Assembly: GCF_000420465.1 (NCBI RefSeq)
Contig: NZ_ATUZ01000014.1
Location: forward strand, 248,001 to 312,000
DNA: 64,000 nucleotides
Direction of reading: 5' to 3'
Source: Desulfovibrio desulfuricans DSM 642
Lineage (GTDB): Bacteria; Desulfobacterota; Desulfovibrionia; Desulfovibrionales; Desulfovibrionaceae
Part shown: piece after piece, positions 1-13,447 of the stretch
Numbering within the stretch: the first letter of the stretch is position 1
How the letters are laid out: every line of letters starts with the position of its first letter
Program-made: the position numbers and the translations under genes
Notes under the pieces: generated by a model
Database searches by the model: none
What the model saw: the letters and a program-made list of their open reading frames with translations, nothing else
Told to the model about the DNA's origin: nothing

Positions 1-802
1 GTTTTTTGCGCAGATGCGCAATGCGATTATCAATGACCGACGGATTGGGATAATCGTCGCGGGCCAGTTCAAAGTTTTTCAGGGCTTCTTTTCCCTTACC
101 GAGCTGTTCAAGGGCATCAGCCAGCAAATAGCCCGCCAGACCACGCAGAATCTTGTCCGGATCGCTGTCCAGTATCTGTTGACAAAGGTCAGCCACATCC
201 TGCCAGCGTTCCCTTGCCATATTCTGGTCGGCAAGGTCGTACATGCACATTATTTTGTCATGATCCGCCATGGGCAGAGCAAGACACTGCTGCAAGGTAT
301 CTTCGCCTGCGTCAAACCGGCGCAGGTTGAACTGCATGGCCGCCAGCCTGCGGTAACCATCCACAGTCTGCTCCGCCGACAGGCCTGCAAGACCTATATA
401 AGCATTCCAGGCGTCCGCGGCACGGCCATAACGCCGCAAACCCTCGTTTACCTCGCCCATACGCCGCAAAATAACAGCGCTTCTGGCGTCATTATCTGCA
501 AATTCCGCCAGCATGGTTTCAAGGCATTCAAGGGTGGCGCGAGGTTCCTGCCCGGCGGCATTGAGCACAACCAGCAACTGCTGCCACGCTTCCCAACGCA
601 GATCAGCATCCCGTGCCTCACGCAGATAACGCTCAAGCAGCCTTTCGGCAAGGGACCAGTCACGCAAAGAAACTGCGGTGCGGGCTGCGGAAAGGTCATC
701 GCCCACCATGCTCTGGTCTTTGCAAGCGCACAAAAAGCCAGCAAAAACCAGGCACAGACACAGGGTCAAACCCTTGCCGCAAACCCGCCGCAATATTTTC
801 AT
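1..802 (-). CDS. TPR-containing lipoprotein, 3' part only
   Basis: The reading frame starts 10 bases after the gyrA stop and stays open to the left edge of the window, so the C-terminus is missing. The protein begins with a basic residue cluster, a hydrophobic stretch and a lipobox-like L-C-A-C around residue 27, which predicts an SPII-processed lipoprotein. The rest is a run of helical degenerate TPR-like units (repeated A..L...G..A.A...). Such proteins act as periplasmic protein-protein scaffolds, for example in outer-membrane assembly; the exact role here is unknown. The tight spacing suggests co-transcription with gyrA. No strong Shine-Dalgarno precedes the ATG, so translational coupling with gyrA is possible. 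Confidence 0.75.
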   Translation of the reverse strand, partial: MKILRRVCGKGLTLCLCLVFAGFLCACKDQSMVGDDLSAARTAVSLRDWSLAERLLERYLREARDADLRWEAWQQLLVVLNAAGQEPRATLECLETMLAEFADNDARSAVILRRMGEVNEGLRRYGRAADAWNAYIGLAGLSAEQTVDGYRRLAAMQFNLRRFDAGEDTLQQCLALPMADHDKIMCMYDLADQNMARERWQDVADLCQQILDSDPDKILRGLAGYLLADALEQLGKGKEALKNFELARDDYPNPSVIDNRIAHLRKK

Positions 803-811
803 CAGCTGTGG

Positions 812-3367
<2,556 letters not shown>

Positions 3368-3525
3368 TGCGGGCCTCGCTGCTGTTATTTTTGGGTGAAG
3401 GGCAAGCCCTCCTGATACAAAGGGCCTGAGCCCTGGTGCATCCCCATTTTACGTGTCATGCGGCGAAAAACCTTGTCGAAAATCCGGCTTTTCGCTTCAC
3501 GCTATTGATATCTTCACAGAAAAGC

Positions 3526-3558
3526 GTGTGGAACTATCCGCTCCGGACAGTTCCACAC
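3526..3558 (-). terminator. Strong hairpin between gyrB and gyrA
   Basis: Two 15-base arms (one G-U pair) with a 3-base GAG loop form a very stable stem 10 bases after the gyrB stop. On the minus strand it is followed by GCTTTTC, only a short T-tract, so it may be a partial terminator or attenuator that lets some transcription reach gyrA. Confidence 0.6.
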
Positions 3559-3567
3559 GGATTTCTT

Positions 3568-7127
<3,560 letters not shown>

Positions 7128-7277
7128 ATGTTTTTTCCTTACTATTATAGTCGTCTGTGTCTATGTTCTTAAGACAGCTAACTTGCTTTTATCATTGAAA
7201 AATCAAGTGAACATTCCAACAACGTCCAAGGAAACACCGGAAACATTTTCCCGTATTTTCGCCCGGTTGACGGGCTG
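7128..7277. other. dnaA-dnaN spacer
   Basis: 150 bases, relatively AT-rich next to dnaN, probably holding a dnaN promoter on the minus strand. A short hairpin (GCCCG/CGGGC, 7262-7276) lies just after the dnaA stop but lacks a T-tract. No DnaA box was found here. Confidence 0.4.
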
Positions 7278-8615
7278 CTATTGTGCCTTGAGCTCCAGTT
7301 CTGTCACTAGTTGTTGGAGCGCTTTGTCACTAACTAGAATTTTTTTAATTTTTTTAATAGCATATATAACAGTGCTATGGTCTTTTCCGCCAAAGGCCCG
7401 CCCGAGTTCCGGGTAGGAAAGACCCAACTTGCGCCTGCATATATACATGGAAACCTGCCGCGCCAGCACGAGGTCTGGCCGGCGTTTGCCGCCAAGCACG
7501 TCTTCGGGCCGCAGATTCATGGCCCGGGCCACTACGCCAAGAATTTCCAGACAGCCTGGCGTTTTGTCGGCCACGCCCGTGCGCACAATGTTTTCAAGGT
7601 CTGCCTGCGACAATTCGCACCCTGTAACGGAACAAAAGGCCGCCACCTTGAGCAGCAGCCCCTGTAGCAGACGAAACTGCGAACAGCGCTGGGCAATGAA
7701 CAGCAGCTGTTCCCGAGTGAGGTTCATGTGCCGTTCTTTGCTCATGGCCTGCAGGTAGCGCATACGCACATCAAGATCAGGCTCCATGAGTTCTACCACA
7801 AGCCCGCTTTCTAGGCGCGAACGCAAACGTTCGTCCAGAGCCTTGAGAGCCTGCGGCTGACCCGTGCAGGCAAAAACCATCTGTCCTGGCTTGCCGTCCT
7901 GCCCGGCGCTGCGCGGGCAGGCATCCATGCAGGATACCAGTTTGCGTTGCCACGCCGACTGCCCGGCAATATCCTGAATATCGTCCAGCAGCAGAACGTC
8001 GCACTGTTGCCAGAAAATTTCCGGCCTGCGCACCCATGCCGGATTGTCTGCGCAAAAGCGCGCAGCCGCAGCAATAATTACGCGGCTGCCTGTATGCCCT
8101 TCTGCCAGGGTGGCTGCCATGGATCGCAAAATATGGCTTTTGCCTGTGCCGCTGTGCCCACAGAGCAGAAAGGGATTGTAGGCCACATCGGCGCGCCTTT
8201 CTGCGATCTCCTTGGCGGCAGCCAGGGGAAAGGCATTTTTTGCATTGGCAATAAATGCTGTGAAGGCATCGTTTTCAATTCTGGGCGCTGCGGGGGTATC
8301 CGCGCGCACCATAAAAATTTGTTTGTTCTGATCGGCAGTTTTTTGCTCCACATGCGGGAGCGACCATGTCTGCGCGTGGCCCAGGGTGGGCTGTTCGTAT
8401 ACTATTTGCGGAAGCTTTTTGTCGGCAAAGCGGCAGGAAAGCGCCTGTTCAAAAAGATCGCGCTTTTGCTGGTTGAACCACGCGGCAAAATAAAAGTGGG
8501 GAAAGCCGACGGTTAGTGTATCGCCTTCATGACGCAGGGTAAGGGATTCCAGCCAGTCTCCCCTGTCGTTGGCCTTTTGCTGTGCCAGTATGTCCCGCAA
8601 CTCGTTTTTCAGCAT
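7278..8615 (-). CDS. dnaA: Chromosomal replication initiator DnaA
   Basis: 445 residues from the chosen ATG. It binds DnaA boxes and opens oriC. Domain I begins M-L-K-N-E-L-R-D-I-L. The AAA+ domain has Walker A G-H-S-G-T-G-K-S (153-160) and Walker B V-L-L-L-D-D (about 207-212). Domain IV carries the signature helix-turn-helix G-G-K-D-H-S-T-V-I-Y-A. The reading frame is open upstream to 8786, but those 57 residues are Cys- and Pro-rich, unlike any DnaA N-terminus, and the DNA there contains a DnaA box, so I rejected that extension. The Shine-Dalgarno at the chosen start is weak. Confidence 0.93.
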   Translation of the reverse strand: MLKNELRDILAQQKANDRGDWLESLTLRHEGDTLTVGFPHFYFAAWFNQQKRDLFEQALSCRFADKKLPQIVYEQPTLGHAQTWSLPHVEQKTADQNKQIFMVRADTPAAPRIENDAFTAFIANAKNAFPLAAAKEIAERRADVAYNPFLLCGHSGTGKSHILRSMAATLAEGHTGSRVIIAAAARFCADNPAWVRRPEIFWQQCDVLLLDDIQDIAGQSAWQRKLVSCMDACPRSAGQDGKPGQMVFACTGQPQALKALDERLRSRLESGLVVELMEPDLDVRMRYLQAMSKERHMNLTREQLLFIAQRCSQFRLLQGLLLKVAAFCSVTGCELSQADLENIVRTGVADKTPGCLEILGVVARAMNLRPEDVLGGKRRPDLVLARQVSMYICRRKLGLSYPELGRAFGGKDHSTVIYAIKKIKKILVSDKALQQLVTELELKAQ

Positions 8616-8640
8616 AGCGTATGTGGCCTGTCCATAGGCC

Positions 8641-8649
8641 TGTGGATAA
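8641..8649 (-). promoter_or_regulatory. DnaA box, perfect consensus
   Basis: TTATCCACA on the minus strand, 26 bases upstream of the chosen dnaA start. It may serve both dnaA autoregulation and origin function. Confidence 0.75.
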
Positions 8650-8908
8650 CTGTTCCTTCCGGGGTATTGCGCCAAGACATGCCAGCATTTCAGGCAGGGC
8701 CCACAGGCCTTGTTTGCCGGATTTGGCGCGGTTCTCGCCATGAAGGAACAAAGAGCATGCATACCATAAAGCTTAATATGAAACAAGTGCCGCCATATTC
8801 AACGGCCTCCCCGCTCCCTGTCCTGCGTGGAAAAACAGAGGGGATCAATGATACCGGTCAACGGCATGGATACAGTTTTTATAATATACTGCATTATCTG
8901 TTAAAATC

Positions 8909-8917
8909 TGTGTAAAA
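8909..8917 (-). promoter_or_regulatory. DnaA box, relaxed consensus
   Basis: TTTTACACA on the minus strand fits TTWTNCACA and adjoins the AT-rich stretch of the candidate origin. Confidence 0.45.
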
Positions 8918-8974
8918 CCTCAATGCCTGCTAAGGCGGCTGGACAAGGAACACCACGGCAGGTATACGTTTGCA

Positions 8975-10483
8975 ATGTTTTTGCACATGAAGATTCGCTG
9001 GATACTGGTCGCGGCCCTGTTTCTGCTTTTTGCAGGTTTGTTTGCCTGGGAAAAGGGGTGGCTCCCGCTTGATCAGTTGCAAGCTGGCATTCCCGATGCG
9101 GGTGGGCAGGCTTCTGCTGATCAGGCAGCACCTGCTAACAGTGGGGAAGACCCTGCCAACGTTTCCAAAGCCCAGGGGACAGAAGCCGCCTCTCAGAGCA
9201 ATCTTGCTGAAGGTGACGGAAATACCGGAGCAGGTCTGACGCAATCCGCTGCGCCGGACGCTGCAAATCCTGATGAAGAATCTGCCGCCCCTGGCGAAGA
9301 AGTGGTCAAGGGCACGGTTGAGAAAGGTGATACTGTCACCAAGATTCTTGCCGGGGCTGACAGCCAGGCCGTGCAGGATTATATAAGCGCCGCGCGCCGA
9401 GTGTTTTCCATGCGGGCTTTTCGTGATGGTCAGCCCTACGTGGTTGTAACCGATGCCGCCACAGGCAAGGTAAAGCGTTTTGAATACGAAATAGACAGCC
9501 GCCGTCGTCTGGTGGTGGAGGGCATGGAACAGCCAGTGGCCAGGGTGGAGGCCATTGAATATGTCACCCTGCTCACCACCATGAGCGCCACCATTGACGA
9601 CAATCTTTTTCAGGCAGTGGCCGATGCCGGGGAAAGCCCGCAAATGGCCCTTAAGCTGGCAGAGCTTTTTGGTTCGGAAATCAACTTTATCCGTGATCTG
9701 CAGGAAGGTGATTCTTTCTCTGTGCTGGTTGAAAAGCGCTACCGCGAAGGTGAGTACAAGGGCTATGGGCGTATTCTGGCCGCGCATTTCACCAACAAGG
9801 GTAAAACCTTTGAGGCCTACCTGTTCCGCGAAGGAAACAAGGCCGCCAGCTATTATAACAGCAAGGGCGAAAACGTCCGCAAATCACTGCTGCAGGCTCC
9901 CCTGGCATTCACGCGCGTGACCTCGCGCTTTACAAAAAACAGGCTCCATCCCATATTGGGATATAGCAGACCACATGAAGGTGTGGACTATGCCGCTCCC
10001 ACGGGTACGCCTGTCAAGGCTGTTGGTGAAGGTGTGGTTACGCAGCGTGGCTGGGCTGGCGGCTACGGCAATCAGGTTATTGTGCGTCATGGGGGCGGAT
10101 TGGAGTCTTTGTACGCGCATTTATCCGGCTATGCCCGGGGCCTGCAAAGCGGGCAGAAGGTGCGTCAGGGGCAGGTTATTGGTTTTGTGGGCATGACGGG
10201 CCTTGCCACTGGGCCGCATCTTGATTTCAGGCTGCGGCAGAATGGCAAATTCGTAAATCCCGCCAAGGCCATTAACCCCAGAGGCGAACCGGTCAGCAAG
10301 AGCGCCATGAGCGCCTTTGAAAAAGTAATGGCTGTGGAACTGGCAGCGCTTAAGGGAGAAAAAAACTTTCCCGAGTATACTGTGGACAGTATTGTGGTCG
10401 ACAAGGTGGATCTGCCGCAGCCCGAAAAATCATCCGAGCCGGAACACAAGGCTGAAAAGCGCAAAAAGAAGCATAGAAACTAG
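8975..10483 (+). CDS. M23-family murein endopeptidase, membrane-anchored (MepM-like)
   Basis: 502 residues. An N-terminal transmembrane anchor (about 5-25) is followed by a Pro/Ala/Glu-rich linker (about 35-105), a LysM/OapA-like region beginning V-E-K-G-D-T-V-T-K-I-L, and a C-terminal LytM domain. The first zinc motif is H-E-G-V-D. The second is G-P-H-L-D-F-R, so the usual H-x-H is H-x-D; other M23 proteins with this form exist. The family cleaves peptidoglycan cross-links in the periplasm to let the sacculus grow. The ATG has only a distant AGG, and an ATG four codons on is also possible. The C-terminus is a Lys-rich tail. Confidence 0.88.
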   Translation: MFLHMKIRWILVAALFLLFAGLFAWEKGWLPLDQLQAGIPDAGGQASADQAAPANSGEDPANVSKAQGTEAASQSNLAEGDGNTGAGLTQSAAPDAANPDEESAAPGEEVVKGTVEKGDTVTKILAGADSQAVQDYISAARRVFSMRAFRDGQPYVVVTDAATGKVKRFEYEIDSRRRLVVEGMEQPVARVEAIEYVTLLTTMSATIDDNLFQAVADAGESPQMALKLAELFGSEINFIRDLQEGDSFSVLVEKRYREGEYKGYGRILAAHFTNKGKTFEAYLFREGNKAASYYNSKGENVRKSLLQAPLAFTRVTSRFTKNRLHPILGYSRPHEGVDYAAPTGTPVKAVGEGVVTQRGWAGGYGNQVIVRHGGGLESLYAHLSGYARGLQSGQKVRQGQVIGFVGMTGLATGPHLDFRLRQNGKFVNPAKAINPRGEPVSKSAMSAFEKVMAVELAALKGEKNFPEYTVDSIVVDKVDLPQPEKSSEPEHKAEKRKKKHRN

Positions 10484-10581
10484 TTTATTTTAAGCTCGTA
10501 AAGTTTTTTCCGACAGGGCCGCCACATCTCGTTAAACGGATGCGCGGCATTGCGGCGGATTTTCCGCCCAGGGGGGGCTTT

Positions 10582-10806
10582 ATGACATACTATGACCCAG
10601 CATCCGGGCTTTCTGTTATCGTGCTGCCGGGCTCACCCGGCAACCCGGACTCCATTACGTACTACCCCTCCATTATCAACGATTCCACGGCTGCTGCGGA
10701 AGCCCTGCTAGCGGAGGAAAGCGCCAAATCCTTTATGCAGACCCAATGGCGGCTCGCCGCCTCCAACATGGTGGGGATTGGCGTTATTGCAAGCGGGTGG
10801 GCCTGA
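10582..10806 (+). CDS. Small uncharacterised protein (74 residues)
   Basis: A short frame with a strong G-rich Shine-Dalgarno (10570-10577) just before its ATG. The product begins M-T-Y-Y-D-P-A-S-G, is Ser/Tyr/Pro-rich in the first half, helical and acidic in the middle (A-E-A-L-L-A-E-E) and ends in a short hydrophobic segment (M-V-G-I-G-V-I-A-S-G-W-A). I do not recognise it. It stands alone between the peptidase and a sigma-54 activator and is followed by a possible weak terminator. An upstream in-frame ATG (10540) is less likely because it lacks a ribosome-binding site. Confidence 0.5.
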   Translation: MTYYDPASGLSVIVLPGSPGNPDSITYYPSIINDSTAAAEALLAEESAKSFMQTQWRLAASNMVGIGVIASGWA

Positions 10807-10887
10807 GTGTCGTTTGTCACCAAGATATGAATTTTATATTAGTTATTTAAATATATTATATAAAAAATAAAACATATTGATTATTTC

Positions 10888-10914
10888 CCTGCTGTCATTT
10901 TAAGGCAGGCTTTT
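10888..10914 (+). terminator. Possible weak terminator after the small protein gene
   Basis: A 5-base stem (CCTGC/GCAGG) with a 12-base loop followed by CTTTT. It is preceded by a very AT-rich block (10826-10880) that may hold a promoter for the downstream regulator. Confidence 0.35.
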
Positions 10915-11044
10915 GCCCAAGCAACAGCCAAATCTGGCTGAAAGTTGCACGGTTTCCCCCCTTTTTTGCTGCAAGTAGCCGAACATGGCCTGTTTTGGGC
11001 CTTGGCGGTTGCATTGTGAAGCGCGAAACGATACACAAATTCTC

Positions 11045-12547
11045 ATGTCATCGCGCCGTCTTCTTTTTCTTACCCCCGCTCAGGCAGTCACTGCCGTCTT
11101 TCCCGCGTTGCGAAATGCGGGCTATGAGCTTGGCATTGCAGAAAATCTCAAGGGCGCTTCCGTTTTTATAAAAAAATCCGGGCCGGACGTGATTTTTTCA
11201 CGCCCCTCATTGCCGGGTTTTCGTGTGGAAGATCTGCTTGCCGTTGGCGCGGAAGACCCCAATTTTCCTCCAGTCATAGTTATTACGGACAAAGGCAGCC
11301 CTGAAGAGGCCGAGAGGCTCATGGGGCTGGGTGCGCGGGACTACTGGCTTGAACCGCTGGATGTGGACCGTGTGGCCGCTGTGGCAGGCCAGAAACGCAA
11401 GACTGCCCCAGTTCCGGCTGTGTCCACCCTTGGCGGACACAAGACCCGTCACGGAGGCTCTGGCCCGCGTATTGTGGGCGAGCACCCTGCCATTGCCCGT
11501 GTGCTGCAACTGGCCCGCCAGGTGGCCGGATCGCGCGCTACAGTGCTGATTACCGGTGAATCGGGTACTGGTAAGGAAATGTTTGCCCGCTATCTGCATG
11601 CCATGAGCAAGCGCGCGGAGCAGCCCTTTGTGGCTGTGAACTGCGCCGCCCTGCCGGAACACCTGCTTGAGAGCGAGCTTTTTGGGCATGAGAAAGGCGC
11701 GTTCACCGGGGCCATTGCCCGCAAACCCGGCAAATTTGAACTTGCCGATGGCGGCACCCTCCTGCTTGATGAAATTTCTGAAATGGATATGGCCCTGCAG
11801 GCAAAGCTCCTCCGTGTGCTTCAGGAGGGCGAGATCGACCGTGTGGGCGGCACCGAGACCATCAAGGTTGATGTGCGCGTACTTGCCACCACCAACCGCG
11901 ATCTTGAAGGCTGGGTAAAAGAGGGCAAGTTCCGTCAGGACTTGTATTTTCGTCTGAACGTTATTCCCCTGCGGCTGCCTTCGCTGCGCGAGCGCGGGGA
12001 TGACGTGCTGGAACTGGCCAGATTTTTCATAGGCATGTATACGCGTGAATATCAGTTGCCTGCCGCCCCCCTTTCTGAAATCGCAATTGCCTGGTTGCAG
12101 CAGTATGACTTTCCCGGCAATGTGCGCGAACTGCAAAACCTGATGGAACGCGCAGTGCTGCTGGCTAACGGCAGGCCTGTTGAGCCTTGCCATTTTCTGC
12201 TTGAGAATGAAGACTGGCCGCTGTTTGAAGAAGAAGCTCCCCAGTCGGCTGCACTGGTGGAAGAAGACCATGCCAACGCGCTGGCGGCCTCTGCGGCTGT
12301 TCAGGATGTTGATGCACCACGCGCCGGCGAATATGCCCCGGTACAGGGCGTATCGGCTGGGGCTGGAGACAACCGCATGCAGGGCGCCGTTATTCCTCTG
12401 CACGAGATGGAGCGCATCATGATTCTCAAGGGGCTTGAGGTAACCTCCGGCAACCGTACGCAGGCCGCCGATCTTCTGGGTATTTCAGTGCGCACGCTGC
12501 GCAACAAGCTGAACGAATACCGCGCTGCCGGGCACCCCATCGACTGA
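11045..12547 (+). CDS. Sigma-54-dependent activator with pseudo-receiver domain (FlrC/FleQ-like architecture)
   Basis: 500 residues from the ATG that begins the receiver fold; a further in-frame ATG at 10985 is possible. Residues 1-120 look like a response-regulator receiver, but the phosphoacceptor position reads D-V-I-F-S-R-P-S-L-P-G (Asp replaced by Arg) and the conserved K-P reads E-P, so phosphorylation is unlikely. The AAA+ domain has Walker A G-E-S-G-T-G-K-E and the sigma-54-contacting G-A-F-T-G-A. A Fis-type helix-turn-helix ends the protein (G-N-R-T-Q-A-A-D-L-L-G-I-S-V-R-T-L-R). This resembles flagellar activators, but no flagellar gene is nearby, so the regulon is unknown. A strong terminator follows. 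Confidence 0.85.
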   Translation: MSSRRLLFLTPAQAVTAVFPALRNAGYELGIAENLKGASVFIKKSGPDVIFSRPSLPGFRVEDLLAVGAEDPNFPPVIVITDKGSPEEAERLMGLGARDYWLEPLDVDRVAAVAGQKRKTAPVPAVSTLGGHKTRHGGSGPRIVGEHPAIARVLQLARQVAGSRATVLITGESGTGKEMFARYLHAMSKRAEQPFVAVNCAALPEHLLESELFGHEKGAFTGAIARKPGKFELADGGTLLLDEISEMDMALQAKLLRVLQEGEIDRVGGTETIKVDVRVLATTNRDLEGWVKEGKFRQDLYFRLNVIPLRLPSLRERGDDVLELARFFIGMYTREYQLPAAPLSEIAIAWLQQYDFPGNVRELQNLMERAVLLANGRPVEPCHFLLENEDWPLFEEEAPQSAALVEEDHANALAASAAVQDVDAPRAGEYAPVQGVSAGAGDNRMQGAVIPLHEMERIMILKGLEVTSGNRTQAADLLGISVRTLRNKLNEYRAAGHPID

Positions 12548-12578
12548 TTTTGCACGGATAATTTTTCTGACAGATATA

Positions 12579-12604
12579 AAAACGCCCGCTGATGCGGGCG
12601 TTTT
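12579..12604. terminator. Bidirectional rho-independent terminator
   Basis: A perfect GC stem (CGCCCGC/GCGGGCG, loop TGAT) is flanked by A-run and T-run on both sides. It can end both the sigma-54 activator gene (+) and the seven-gene sulfonate-type operon (-). Confidence 0.9.
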
Positions 12605-12638
12605 GCGTTACGTGCTCTGGTTAGCACCTCAATGCGGA

Positions 12639-12690
12639 GGTGGGTGCGCGGAGGGTCTTTTGCAAGACGACCCCTCCCCCGCAACCACCC
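12639..12690 (-). repeat. Long imperfect hairpin at the operon 3' end
   Basis: Arms of roughly 20 bases (GGTGGGTGCG... and ...CGCAACCACCC) pair imperfectly around a TTTTGCAA loop, between the RraA-like stop and the terminator. On the transcript it could protect the 3' end from exonucleases. Confidence 0.5.
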
Positions 12691-12703
12691 ACCATGAAAG
12701 GTA

Positions 12704-13375
12704 CTAGCTGTGGATGTGGCAGCAGCTTTTGGCAAGTTTGTCATAAAGCCATGTCATGTCCATTGAACCATGTTTTTCAATGGATTGCAGCTTTCTTAGA
12801 CCAGCTTCTGTAATTTTGCGGGCCAGTTCCGCCACAGAAGCTGCCTCCTGCCGTCGGATGGACACAATGCCGTCCGCGTCCGCCACAATCAGATCACCGG
12901 GCTGAATAACCACGTTGCCCATGCTGACAGGTATGTTAATCTCACCGCAGGCGTCCTTGTATGGCCCGTTGGGCGACACTGCCCGCGCGTAGACGGGAAA
13001 ATCCGTCTGTCGCAGGGCTTCGGCATCACGCACGGCTCCATCAATAACAAAGCCTGCCAGACCGCGCGCCTTGCCAAGTGCCGCTACAATTTCGCCAGCT
13101 ACGGCTCTTTCCGTATAGCCTGCGCAGGATACCACCAGCACGTCGCCGGGCCGGGCGTTGTCTACAGCATAGTAGAGCAGCAGATTTTCGCTTGCTGGCA
13201 GATTGACGGTATAGGCGGTTCCCAGAATGCGGCTGTTGTTAAAGGGCTTGAGCCCTGACGGCAGGGCGGCGTTGCGGCCCAGGGCATCGCAGATGTCCGC
13301 AACAGCCAGATCAGCGTACTGGCGTACAATTTCAGACGAAAGGCGATCAATCTGACAGTTGATGGCGTAACGCAT
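12704..13375 (-). CDS. RraA-like/HMG-CHA aldolase family protein
   Basis: 223 residues from an ATG with GGGAA 6 bases upstream. The fold family contains class II pyruvate aldolases (4-hydroxy-4-methyl-2-oxoglutarate aldolase), oxaloacetate decarboxylases and RraA. Visible family motifs are V-A-D-I-C-D-A-L-G near the N-terminus, P-G-D-V-L-V-V in the core, G-F-V-I-D-G-A-V-R-D (the conserved G-x-x-R-D) and P-G-D-L-I-V-A-D-A-D-G. It is the last gene of the operon with a SuyAB/UxaA-type lyase and a TTT transporter. This suggests a catabolic job on a 2-oxo acid rather than RNase E regulation, but the substrate cannot be read from sequence. Confidence 0.82.
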   Translation of the reverse strand: MRYAINCQIDRLSSEIVRQYADLAVADICDALGRNAALPSGLKPFNNSRILGTAYTVNLPASENLLLYYAVDNARPGDVLVVSCAGYTERAVAGEIVAALGKARGLAGFVIDGAVRDAEALRQTDFPVYARAVSPNGPYKDACGEINIPVSMGNVVIQPGDLIVADADGIVSIRRQEAASVAELARKITEAGLRKLQSIEKHGSMDMTWLYDKLAKSCCHIHS

Positions 13376-13447
13376 GTTTTGTTCCCTGCGCTGGATGCTT
13401 GCCCACCTTTGCCAAGCGGGGTTGATGTTGCTGCACATCTGGGTTGA

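Larger units (their letters stand above)
8616..8974. other. Candidate replication origin (oriC) and dnaA promoter region
   Basis: A 359-base region between dnaA and a divergent peptidase gene. It contains a perfect DnaA box (8641-8649), a second box fitting TTWTNCACA (8909-8917), a near-match TTTTCCACG on the minus strand (8826-8834) and an AT-rich stretch (about 8871-8917) that could be the unwinding element. All boxes point the same way. Location beside dnaA and divergent transcription support an origin; GC-skew analysis was not possible here. Confidence 0.55.

Noticed and set aside
8616-8786. 57-residue N-terminal extension of DnaA
   Set aside because: Cys/Pro-rich and unlike domain I; it would also cover the perfect DnaA box and lacks a ribosome-binding site.
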